A DNA stretch of 15,490 nt. It comes from Nitrosopumilaceae archaeon. Its GTDB lineage: Archaea > Thermoproteota > Nitrososphaeria > Nitrososphaerales > Nitrosopumilaceae. How positions within the stretch are numbered: the stretch's first letter is position 1; each line of letters opens with the position of its first letter. Both the position numbers and the translations under genes were made by a program. The DNA lies in the NCBI GenBank assembly GCA_007571225.1, contig RKRU01000068.1, positions 1-15,490 of the forward strand, read 5' to 3'. Positions 1 through 6,877 of the stretch are shown piece after piece. Below the pieces are notes generated by a model. That model saw nothing but the letters and a program-made list of their open reading frames with translations. It made no database searches and was not told where the DNA came from.

Positions 1-29
1 GATCCATATAAGGACAGGTGAAGTCATAC
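1..29. mobile_element. Right end of a family A miniature inverted-repeat element, cut by the window start
   Basis: Positions 1-29 match the right end of the complete element at 6723-6860 almost base for base: GATCCATATAAGGACAGG followed by TGAAGTCATAC. The last 18 bases are the terminal inverted repeat. The rest of the copy lies outside the window, so its target duplication cannot be checked; the right flank would begin GTACTGCA at 30. Confidence 0.75.
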
Positions 30-57
30 GTACTGCAGATATTGGTTCTGGCGGCCT

Positions 58-120
58 GCAGAGACTGCAACGCAGAGACTGCAACATGTAAGGACTGCAA
101 CATGTAAGGACTGCAACATG
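58..120. repeat. Short tandem repeats of two related units
   Basis: Two copies of a 14-base unit, GCAGAGACTGCAAC (58-71, 72-85), are followed by two copies of a 16-base unit, ATGTAAGGACTGCAAC (86-101, 102-117), and a partial third (ATG). The units share the core GACTGCAAC, so the array looks like one minisatellite with two unit variants. It lies between the family A end and the mscS promoter. Confidence 0.85.
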
Positions 121-128
121 AACAAAAT

Positions 129-137
129 GATATATTA
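129..137 (+). promoter_or_regulatory. Probable TATA box of the MscS-type channel gene
   Basis: GATATATTA is the best TATA-like match upstream of the channel gene. It would place transcription start near 155-160, leaving a leader of about 60 bases. That fits the presence of a Shine-Dalgarno sequence (GGAGG, 206-210) before this gene, which most other genes here lack. Confidence 0.4.
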
Positions 138-218
138 GTTATCTACAGATAGAGTTGATATCGTTGCATGTATGTCACCTCGTCAAACTTACGGGAGTAA
201 TGGTTGGAGGCAGAAAAC

Positions 219-1955
219 ATGGCTGACGAGGATCTTACACAGATTGCCGCAGGCGAGTTTGAGACCATACCACACCTGCTTGCCGCATCTGAAGCACTGC
301 AGATTGCGTTTATCATAATGATCGTTGGCATAATAGGGATCGCCCTAGGGTACAAAAAATTCTCCTCGTGGATAGGCTCAAAAAAATTCTATTATAGACG
401 GCCGCACATCTCAAGATTTCTGCGAAGGGCCGTACTGCCGGTATTTGCCATAGCGCTTATCACTGGAATAAACATACACGTACAGACAGGCGTCTTCGAG
501 GACGAGCCGATACGAATCGATCAACAACTGGAGTTGTCGGCAAGTGAGACATTTACAAAGATCCTCAACACGTTCAACATACTCGTGATAGGGTATACAG
601 TAGCGCACCTGATCCCCATCGCACTGACCAAGCATGAGATGACCCTGAAGGAGAAGGCGGATTTTGAGGTGTGGTTTGAGTTGAACGGGTTTGCAGATGA
701 TGACAATGATCTCTTCCATCGTATGTACAAATGGGTCCCACCAAATACCCATCCCGATGACATGGACAAAGAGACGTTTGAGGATCTGCTAAAGACAGAG
801 GAGGGCCGGAGATCCCTAGAAAAATTCCGTACATCAAAGGGAAATGCGATCGGGGGATATGAAAAACGGGTCAAGAATCCCTTTGAGATGTGGAAGATGT
901 CGGAGCGCGCCAAGTACGACAAGTACTATGGGGACTGTATCAGCGGAGATAACCAGTCTGGGCGCAAGCTGCGACCCGACGCCAAACCGGCCGAGATATT
1001 TCCCATAGACCTGTGGAGGGCAGAGAAGAGGGTGCGCGGATACGAGTATGTGCACCCGGGTTCGCATCCCCCAGGCTACGCCCAAAAGAAGAAGGACGAA
1101 CTGCCAAAAACGACAAAGCAGATACTGCCCATGGGGATCTTTGCAGCAGTCGTATTGAGCATTCTAGGATGGTGGGGCGTGGATCTCTTTGTGCTGGCTA
1201 CGGCAACAGGCGGTTTTTCAATCGGTCTTGGACTGGCCCTGCAGGAGACGATGAAGAACTATTTTGCCTATATGAGGATAAGAAAGGACAAAATATTCAC
1301 AGAGGGGGATAGGATCAAGCTGGATACAGGATACAATGGATATGTCCATAAGATTACCCCGCACGTCACATACATCCGGGACTCGTTGTACGAGTCAATA
1401 GCGATCATTCCCACTAGCAGCTTGGTTACGGCCCAGATCATAAACTACACCAAGGAGAACAAGCTTGTGCCTGCCGTAGTTGGGGTGGGTGTCTCATACT
1501 TGAACGATCCCAAGCATGTGGTGGCAATCCTAATCAAGGTCGGCGAGCGCGCGTTGAGTGAGATTGTGGACTCAAAGGGACGGCATCTTCTGATACAAAA
1601 AAAATGTCCCTACCTAAAAGAGAATAAATCAAGCTGTGGCTGCGATCAAAATCTACATGTGGATATATCGCAACCAATAGTCAGATTTACCGCGTTCAAC
1701 GCCTCGTCACTTGACTTTGAGATGAGGGTATACGTGCGTGACTATGGTTCCCAGTTCAAGACGGCCACCGACATGAGGATTATGATATATGATGAGTTCA
1801 AGGCGTATGACATTCGTATCCCCTGGGATATCAGAACCATCTATCAGGGCGACGAGAGCAGGGAGGTAGAAGAGATCAGCAGGCTAGATGAGGCAAGGGA
1901 AGAAGTGATCCACAAGTATGGTCTAGGGGACCTGAAGAGCGAGGACGATGACTAA
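219..1955 (+). CDS. MscS-family mechanosensitive ion channel with a large cytoplasmic insertion
   Basis: Membrane channel expected to open under membrane tension and release solutes during osmotic downshock. ATG at 219 was chosen over TTG at 204 because GGAGG (206-210) sits eight bases before it, giving 578 residues. Hydrophobic segments lie near residues 28-45, 70-90 and 112-137. About 165 polar, charged residues follow (roughly 138-303), then a fourth membrane segment (306-328). Next comes the glycine/alanine-rich pore helix (around GGFSIGLGLALQETMKNYF) and the MscS beta domain with EGDRIKL and IIPTSSLV. The mixed alpha/beta C-terminal domain follows and carries an unusual cysteine cluster (CPYLKENKSSCGC, about residues 463-475). 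E. coli MscS has about 286 residues, so this is a long-form channel. It is transcribed alone, followed by repeat elements. The family call is firm; gating and ion preference are unknown. Confidence 0.9.
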   Translation: MADEDLTQIAAGEFETIPHLLAASEALQIAFIIMIVGIIGIALGYKKFSSWIGSKKFYYRRPHISRFLRRAVLPVFAIALITGINIHVQTGVFEDEPIRIDQQLELSASETFTKILNTFNILVIGYTVAHLIPIALTKHEMTLKEKADFEVWFELNGFADDDNDLFHRMYKWVPPNTHPDDMDKETFEDLLKTEEGRRSLEKFRTSKGNAIGGYEKRVKNPFEMWKMSERAKYDKYYGDCISGDNQSGRKLRPDAKPAEIFPIDLWRAEKRVRGYEYVHPGSHPPGYAQKKKDELPKTTKQILPMGIFAAVVLSILGWWGVDLFVLATATGGFSIGLGLALQETMKNYFAYMRIRKDKIFTEGDRIKLDTGYNGYVHKITPHVTYIRDSLYESIAIIPTSSLVTAQIINYTKENKLVPAVVGVGVSYLNDPKHVVAILIKVGERALSEIVDSKGRHLLIQKKCPYLKENKSSCGCDQNLHVDISQPIVRFTAFNASSLDFEMRVYVRDYGSQFKTATDMRIMIYDEFKAYDIRIPWDIRTIYQGDESREVEEISRLDEAREEVIHKYGLGDLKSEDDD

Positions 1956-1979
1956 GCAGAGCTACTTTTACGCTTGAAT

Positions 1980-2195
1980 GTATGACTTGCCCCACCCTGC
2001 TGCTTGGCACAAAAAATGGCTGGAAAAGCCTCTTTAGTAGTGCAGTATGGGTTTTTCAGTCGTGCTTGAGTACATATAACAAGGCTGATGGATCCATAGT
2101 AACTGTTTATGTTCAGCATAAACAATTTGCCAAATTTGTGCCTAGAATCGGTCATTTCGGCGTGAGGGACGTAAACGGTACATGGAATCTACTAT
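1980..2195. mobile_element. Family A miniature element interrupted by a family B element
   Basis: Positions 1980-2098 align with the left four fifths of the complete family A element at 6723-6860. The match includes a core (2018-2064) that differs from its partner by only one A in a run. After GATCCATA, where family A should continue to its right end, a family B element begins (2099-2181). A weak, decayed match to the A right end (GGTACATGGAATC...) follows. The 8-base sequence GCTTGAAT is present immediately left (1972-1979) and at 2196-2203, consistent with a target duplication around the whole composite. Transposition mechanism and transposase are unknown. Confidence 0.7.
2099..2181 (+). 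repeat. Family B inverted-repeat element upstream of the KamA-like gene
   Basis: An 83-bp copy beginning GTAACTGTTTATG and ending GGGACGTAAACGGTAC. It carries a perfect 7-bp hairpin (GTTTATG, loop TTCAG, CATAAAC; 2105-2123). Its closest relative is the reverse complement of 8800-8883. The proximal end lies 61 bases before the KamA-like start codon. Confidence 0.85.
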
Positions 2196-2212
2196 GCTTG
2201 AATGATCTGAAG

Positions 2213-2221
2213 GTTTAACAA
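2213..2221 (+). promoter_or_regulatory. TATA box of the KamA-like gene
   Basis: GTTTAACAA is centred about 26 bases before the ATG at 2243, the spacing expected for a leaderless or nearly leaderless archaeal transcript. Confidence 0.55.
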
Positions 2222-2242
2222 TAGGCAGTATCATGTAAGGTC

Positions 2243-3598
2243 ATGACATATCAGGAGACCGTGTGGGATGATTCACACTCGCCGTCGTTAAAATCGTACA
2301 CGCTCTCCAACTTTCGAAGCCTTCCCCAACTCCAGAATCTGCCCGAACAGATGCTTGAGGAGATGGAGGTGGTCGGTAACGTGTTACCGTTTAAGGCCAA
2401 CAACTATGTTGTAGAGCAGCTGATCGACTGGACCAACATACCAGATGATCCCATGTTTGTACTTACATTTCCCCAGCGGGGCATGTTAAAACCCGAACAC
2501 TATACACAGATGGAGGAGACCCTCCAGAGCGGCGCCGACAAGAAACGGGTAGCCGAGGTGGCAAACGAGATACGCCTGCAACTGAACCCCCACCCGGCAG
2601 GCCAGATGGAGCTCAACGTTCCAGCATTAAGGGATGGGACAAAACTGTATGGCATGCAGCACAAGTACAAGGAGACCTGCCTGTTCTTTCCAAGCCAGAG
2701 CCAGACATGTCATGCATACTGTAGCTTTTGCTTTAGGTGGCCGCAGTTTGTAGGAATGGACGAGATGAAGTTTGCCATGAAGGAGGGCGAACAGCTGGTC
2801 CAGTACGTCTCCGAACATCCGGAGATAACCGACGTACTCTTTACGGGGGGTGACCCCATGATCATGAAGGCTAGGATATTTGCAAAGTATGCAGATGCTC
2901 TGATAGAGTCCAAGCTGCCGCATCTCAAGACGATCAGGATAGGTACAAAAGCGCTGGCGTACTGGCCCTACAAGTTTCTGACAGACAAGGATTCAGAGGA
3001 GATGCTTGATGTCTTTAGGCGCATAACCGACAGCGGACTGCACTTGGCCATAATGTCGCACTTTAACCACATAAACGAGCTCTCGACGGATGCGGTCCGT
3101 CTGGCAACCTCTCGCCTGAGGGAGACCGGGGCACAGATAAGGACCCAGTCGCCACTGCTTGCACACATAAACGACGATGCCCAGATGTGGGCCAACATGT
3201 GGACCAAACAGGTCAAGATGGGCTGCATTCCATACTATATGTTCGTAGTCAGGGATACCGGGGCCCAGCATTACTTTGGAGTCCCACTGGTCAGGGCATA
3301 CGAGATATTCAGTCGTGCATATTCTGCAGTCAGCGGCCTGGCAAGAACCGTACGCGGGCCTAGCATGTCGGCTACGCCGGGCAAGGTACAGGTTTCAGGC
3401 GTTGTCACGCTTGGTGGGAAGAGGATGCTTGTAATGCGGTTCTTGCAGGGACGAAATCCCGACTGGGCGCATACGCCGTTTCTGGCACAGTATGACGAGA
3501 ACGCCATATGGCTAGACGACCTAAAACCGGTGGAGGGTGACAAGTTCTTCTTCGAAGACGAGCTGGAACGCATAAAGACCGAAAAGATGGTCCGGTAG
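2243..3598 (+). CDS. KamA-family radical SAM / PLP aminomutase-like enzyme, substrate uncertain
   Basis: A 451-residue protein of the lysine 2,3-aminomutase (KamA) superfamily, whose members use S-adenosylmethionine, a [4Fe-4S] cluster and pyridoxal phosphate to move an amino group between neighbouring carbons. The cluster motif CHAYCSFC (C156, C160, C163) and the SAM-binding motif GGDP (202-205) are intact. K381 in TPGKVQV is in the position expected for the PLP lysine. D338 (VVRDTGAQHYF) appears to match one of the two aspartates that hold the lysine side chain in true lysine 2,3-aminomutase. The second aspartate, normally just before the PLP lysine, is not seen (SMSATPGK instead of a VVDAPGGGGK-like stretch). 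CHAYCSFCFRW also differs from the classical CxxxCRHCTRR. I infer a KamA-like subfamily with a different substrate. No beta-lysine acetyltransferase gene follows. The ATG at 2243 fits the TATA spacing. Confidence 0.85.
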   Translation: MTYQETVWDDSHSPSLKSYTLSNFRSLPQLQNLPEQMLEEMEVVGNVLPFKANNYVVEQLIDWTNIPDDPMFVLTFPQRGMLKPEHYTQMEETLQSGADKKRVAEVANEIRLQLNPHPAGQMELNVPALRDGTKLYGMQHKYKETCLFFPSQSQTCHAYCSFCFRWPQFVGMDEMKFAMKEGEQLVQYVSEHPEITDVLFTGGDPMIMKARIFAKYADALIESKLPHLKTIRIGTKALAYWPYKFLTDKDSEEMLDVFRRITDSGLHLAIMSHFNHINELSTDAVRLATSRLRETGAQIRTQSPLLAHINDDAQMWANMWTKQVKMGCIPYYMFVVRDTGAQHYFGVPLVRAYEIFSRAYSAVSGLARTVRGPSMSATPGKVQVSGVVTLGGKRMLVMRFLQGRNPDWAHTPFLAQYDENAIWLDDLKPVEGDKFFFEDELERIKTEKMVR

Positions 3599-3762
3599 AT
3601 GGGACATTTACAACCCGGGATCCGCACATGTCAAGACTGTTGGCGAGTGCGTGCGGCCCGATTATGGCTACAGTGGTTGTTTAGGCCCGTACGTGACGAC
3701 ACCGGCCGGACGCTGGCAGACGGCTCTTCCCTAATGTACATCAGGCCGAGAGGCAGACTAAT

Positions 3763-3771
3763 GATTAAATA
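3763..3771 (+). promoter_or_regulatory. TATA box of glutamine synthetase
   Basis: GATTAAATA lies about 23 bases before the ATG at 3790, indicating a leaderless transcript. The 191 bases between the KamA-like gene and glnA hold no other feature I can support. Confidence 0.6.
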
Positions 3772-3789
3772 TTTTTGTGAGGGTATAAT

Positions 3790-5235
3790 ATGAATGGTTC
3801 CCAAATAATGGACGTAATACAGGGGAAGAAGATATCGTTTGTCAACTTTTGGTTCGTTGACATCTTTGGCGAGCTGCATAATGTGGGCATGCCGTCGTAT
3901 GCCGTAAACGAGGAGAGCTTTACATACGGACTTGAGAAACTGGACGGAAGTTCGATCGTGGGCTTCAAGTCGGTCAACAACTCCGACATGGTCATGCTGC
4001 CAGACCCCGACACGTTCAAGATTCTTCCTGCTGACTATGATCCGGGTCCCCGAAGGAACGCAAGGATAATCTGCGATCTATACGACGGCAGCACGAACAA
4101 AGGGGACCGGTACAACCGCGACTCGAGGGGGATTGCCGAAAAGGCATCGGACAGACTCTCCGGGTTCGGATTTACGCACACCTACTGGGGCCCCGAGATT
4201 GAGTTCTTCATATTCGATGCGATCAACGTATACCCTTCACCGTATGCGGCCACCCATTCGGGCGCTGGAGCAGGCTACTCCATAGAATCAAAAGAGTCCC
4301 CGTGGGCAAAAGGAAATGTCAGTACTGCAATTGAGGTGCGCGAGGGGTATTATCCGTCCCAGCCAAAGGATACGCTAGATGGATTCCGCAAGGATGTCTG
4401 CGACGACCTTTACGACCGGTTTGGCATCGAGATAGAGGCCGAACACCACGAGGTTGCAACATCGGGCCAGTGTGAGATCAACCTGAGATACTCTGAGATG
4501 ATCGGCATGGCCGATAACGTGGTTACGATCAAGAACCTTGTAAAGGTAAAGGCAAAGCGTAAGAACCGGGTGGCGACGTTCATGCCAAAACCGATATTCG
4601 GCGACAACGCGTCTGCAATGCACCTCCACCAGAGCCTGTGGAGTAATAGTACAAACGAGATGTATGACGCCGACGACCATACTGCGCAGCTGAGCCAGTC
4701 GGGCAGGTACTATGTGGGGGGCATACTTGAACATGCCTCTGCGCTGTGCGCAATATCAAATCCCACCACCAACTCCTACAAGCGTCTCGTTCCGGGATTT
4801 GAGGCTCCGGTAAACGTGTGCTGGGGGCTTGGCAACCGTTCTGCCGCCGTCAGGGTTCCGATGTACACCAAACACCAAGAGAAGAGCAAGAGGATCGAAT
4901 ATCGCGTACCAGACCCCACCGCAAACATATATCTGCTGGAGGCTGCCATGTTGCTGGCCGGCCTTGATGGCATCCGGCGAAAGCTGGACCCGGGAGATCC
5001 CGTAGAGGAGAACGTATACCGCCTCTCCGCGGAGAAGAAGCGCGAATACAACATAGGCGCCCTGCCCACCTCGCTGAAGGGGGCGCTTGACGCGCTTGGC
5101 AGCGACAACGATTTTCTGGTGGATGTCTTTACAGCAGACTTTCTTGAAGTGTACAGGGACCTCAAGTACAGGGAGTACTCGGCGTTTGCGCAGACGCCCA
5201 CGCCGTGGGAGATCTCTATGTATGCAGATGGATAG
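3790..5235 (+). CDS. glnA: Glutamine synthetase, type I
   Basis: Makes glutamine from glutamate, ammonia and ATP; in an ammonia-oxidising archaeon this would be the main route of ammonium assimilation. The 481-residue length is normal for type I enzymes. Signatures run in order: GSSIVGFKSVNNSDMVMLPD (53-72); metal and glutamate ligands in GPEIEFFIFD (134-143); EAEHHEVATSGQCEIN (216-231); the ATP-site histidine region GDNASAMHLHQSLW (271-284, usually GDNGSGMHxHQS); NPTTNSYKRLVPGFEAP (324-340); NRSAAVRVP (349-357) and the RxExRxPD motif (368-375). Tyr410 in ENVYRLS aligns with the region of the bacterial adenylylation tyrosine, but the context differs, and archaea are not known to use that modification. 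The gene has its own promoter and a GC-rich hairpin after the stop. Confidence 0.97.
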   Translation: MNGSQIMDVIQGKKISFVNFWFVDIFGELHNVGMPSYAVNEESFTYGLEKLDGSSIVGFKSVNNSDMVMLPDPDTFKILPADYDPGPRRNARIICDLYDGSTNKGDRYNRDSRGIAEKASDRLSGFGFTHTYWGPEIEFFIFDAINVYPSPYAATHSGAGAGYSIESKESPWAKGNVSTAIEVREGYYPSQPKDTLDGFRKDVCDDLYDRFGIEIEAEHHEVATSGQCEINLRYSEMIGMADNVVTIKNLVKVKAKRKNRVATFMPKPIFGDNASAMHLHQSLWSNSTNEMYDADDHTAQLSQSGRYYVGGILEHASALCAISNPTTNSYKRLVPGFEAPVNVCWGLGNRSAAVRVPMYTKHQEKSKRIEYRVPDPTANIYLLEAAMLLAGLDGIRRKLDPGDPVEENVYRLSAEKKREYNIGALPTSLKGALDALGSDNDFLVDVFTADFLEVYRDLKYREYSAFAQTPTPWEISMYADG

Positions 5236-5249
5236 GGGTGGCGTTTGCG

Positions 5250-5266
5250 CCCGGCTGGCTGCCGGG
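5250..5266 (+). terminator. GC-rich hairpin just after glnA
   Basis: CCCGGC and GCCGGG form a perfect 6-bp stem around the loop TGGCT, 15 bases after the glnA stop codon. No T-run follows directly, so it could be a termination aid or an mRNA 3' end stabiliser rather than a classical terminator. Confidence 0.35.
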
Positions 5267-5329
5267 AACCAGTACGCAAGATTTAGTTGCACAGGGGGAT
5301 CCAAGAGTATATTCAGATTTAAAACCACA

Positions 5330-5338
5330 AATATAAAA
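5330..5338 (+). promoter_or_regulatory. TATA box of the J-domain gene
   Basis: AATATAAAA is centred about 27 bases before the ATG at 5361, giving a leaderless transcript. An alternative A/T stretch (GATTTAAAA, 5317-5325) lies further upstream. Confidence 0.6.
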
Positions 5339-5360
5339 AATTGAAGAACATCTGTCATGT

Positions 5361-6605
5361 ATGGTCGAGACCAATTATGACATTCTGGGCGTGGCCGAGG
5401 GTTCTAGCAAGAAGGAGATACACAATGCGTTCAGACAGCTCGCCTTGCAGTTTCATTCCGATCGTGGAGGCGAGAACAGACAGTTCATCAGGATCCGGCA
5501 GGCCTACGAGGATCTCAAGGTAGGCAAAAAGTATCCTGACACAGAAGATGAGCGGCTAAGGAACTCCAAGGTCTTTTCCGGTGACGTTGATGCCGATGTC
5601 ATAAGGCGGAACCAGATTCTAGGCCAGGAGATCTACAAGGAGATGATGACTGCAGAGGAGTGGGCAGCCGCCCTGAACAGGGCCAACATGACCGGTACGA
5701 GGCTCTTTGGTTCAAAGACGCTTGGCGAGATAGAACTTGAACGCAAGGCAAATGGTGCCCTGTCGATCAAGGGCAACTTTATGGCAGGCAGCCTCACATA
5801 CGACGGGCCTGTAATGATGCGCGGCAGCGTCACAAGCCCGTCGTGGACTCCTGAATATCGCACGCAGATACGCCTCTTGCACGGTGACTTTAAGATGATG
5901 GATCCTACCGAGAACAAGTACAAGATCGAGAACGGCGCCACCCTTACAGTCGAGAACGGAAATGCTGTTGTGGGAAATGTCTTTGGTAGAAAGTACCGCG
6001 TCGGGGATCAGACCGGGAAGGTGGGCGTATTTGACATGAAGGAGTATCGTACGCGCATTGCAGCACCAAACGGAAAGATAATCGCCGAGAATCTGGTCAA
6101 TACGGTAAGTGTAGAGGCAGATACCGTCATAGTACTGAACGTGGAGGACGATGTGGAGATAACTGCGCGTGAGATCTTGTTTTATGGCGGCAAGATGACG
6201 TATGACACTACAATAAGGCTGAAGCGCGGGGGCGTAATACGATTCTTTGAACGATTCTCCATACAGGGTCTGAGCGGTGACGCTACTATTACATTGGAGG
6301 ACTCTAGGACTGTACGGCTCTTCAACCTCAAGACCAAGAAGATAAGGAGCCTGCCAGACGAGCTCGTGCCTGACATGGAGGAGTATGCAAAGGATGCAAC
6401 CATGGTAGGTAATGGATTTACGATTACATACGAGATGCTGGAGAGGCTCCCTGTTGCCACATATGGTGCGGGGGGGCAGAAGAGGCGGCGGGACTCGGAT
6501 GGCGGTAGTGGTGGCGACAGCGGTGGCAACGACGACGACAACGACGACAACGGTAGCTGGGCCTCCAAGTTTGGTTTTGGTGGCAGGCGCTTTCGGCGCA
6601 AGTAG
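5361..6605 (+). CDS. J-domain protein with a long beta-rich body and Gly/Asp/Arg-rich tail
   Basis: The 414-residue protein starts with a J domain (about residues 4-65: YDILGVAEGSSKKEIHNAFR ... QAYEDL), the module that stimulates Hsp70 (DnaK) ATPase activity. The invariant HPD loop reads HSD here (FHSDRGG, residues 31-37), so Hsp70 stimulation may be weakened or altered. Unlike DnaJ proper, there is no Gly/Phe region or CxxCxGxG zinc domain. Residues about 105-345 are a run of short beta-strand-like repeats (for example ENGATLTVENGNAVVGNVFG), suggesting a beta-sandwich or solenoid fold. The tail (about 369-414) is low complexity: basic RRRD, then a Gly/Ser/Asp/Asn tract and GGRRFRRK. No membrane segment is visible. 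Function beyond a chaperone-partner role is unknown. Confidence 0.85.
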   Translation: MVETNYDILGVAEGSSKKEIHNAFRQLALQFHSDRGGENRQFIRIRQAYEDLKVGKKYPDTEDERLRNSKVFSGDVDADVIRRNQILGQEIYKEMMTAEEWAAALNRANMTGTRLFGSKTLGEIELERKANGALSIKGNFMAGSLTYDGPVMMRGSVTSPSWTPEYRTQIRLLHGDFKMMDPTENKYKIENGATLTVENGNAVVGNVFGRKYRVGDQTGKVGVFDMKEYRTRIAAPNGKIIAENLVNTVSVEADTVIVLNVEDDVEITAREILFYGGKMTYDTTIRLKRGGVIRFFERFSIQGLSGDATITLEDSRTVRLFNLKTKKIRSLPDELVPDMEEYAKDATMVGNGFTITYEMLERLPVATYGAGGQKRRRDSDGGSGGDSGGNDDDNDDNGSWASKFGFGGRRFRRK

Positions 6606-6617
6606 TAGACTTCTTGA

Positions 6618-6728
6618 GTCTGCCTACCTATTGAGGGGCTGTGTGACTGCAGGAGTTCATCGGCAGGTGGTAGTAGTAGTGGTGGTGGTGGTGATGACGA
6701 CGACGACGGTGACGATGGTGACGTATGA
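6618..6728 (+). pseudogene. Gly/Ser/Asp-rich open frame without a start, possible tail remnant
   Basis: Just after the J-domain gene, a frame without a start codon runs for 36 codons and ends in SSAGGSSSGGGGDDDDDGDD followed by GDV and a TGA that lies inside the family A element. The GGT/AGT then GAC codon runs resemble the DNA for the tail of the preceding protein. It may be a duplicated or decayed tail segment, or simple trinucleotide expansion. Before element insertion the frame would have continued as GDNGLLTLPLV then stop. Confidence 0.35.
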
Positions 6729-6860
6729 CTTCACCTGTCCTGCCTAGTACAAAAACTGGCTGGAAAAAGCCTCTTTAGTAGTGCAGTATGGGTTTTTCAG
6801 TCGTGTTTAAGTCCATATGACAGGGGTGTCAGATCCATATAAGGACAGGTGAAATCATAC
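6723..6860. mobile_element. Complete family A miniature inverted-repeat transposable element
   Basis: A 138-bp element bounded by 18-bp terminal inverted repeats, GTATGACTTCACCTGTCC (6723-6740) and its complement (6843-6860), with one mismatch. It is flanked by a perfect 8-bp direct repeat, ATGGTGAC, at 6715-6722 and 6861-6868, as expected for a target-site duplication. It encodes no protein. A central core (6758-6805) is nearly identical to 2018-2064. It lies between the convergent J-domain and cyclase genes, so no gene is interrupted apart from the open frame described at 6618. An 8-bp duplication would suit a transposase such as those of the IS6, IS256 or IS1595 families, none of which is seen in the window. 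Confidence 0.9.
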
Positions 6861-6877
6861 ATGGTGACAACGGCCTC

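Noticed and set aside
58..117. Tandem repeats as a small CRISPR array
   Set aside because: The units are 14 and 16 bases with no unique spacers between them, and no cas genes are present.
204..218. TTG at 204 as the start of the channel gene
   Set aside because: GGAGG at 206-210 lies inside that extension and is ideally placed for the ATG at 219.
3599..3793. A 64-codon + strand frame between the KamA-like gene and glnA
   Set aside because: It has a Trp/Arg-rich shadow-like composition, runs into the glnA start and promoter, and has no recognisable motif. Another frame in the same stretch (WDIYNPGSAHVKTVGECVRP) looks slightly more protein-like but has no start codon and no family match.
4756..5358. 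A 200-codon minus-strand frame opposite glnA
   Set aside because: It lies antisense to a fully conserved glutamine synthetase, with no motif of its own.
6412..6747. A 111-codon + strand frame with runs of Val and Thr
   Set aside because: It is the out-of-frame reading of the GGT/GAC repeats and overlaps the end of the J-domain gene and the family A element. Composition is that of a shadow frame.
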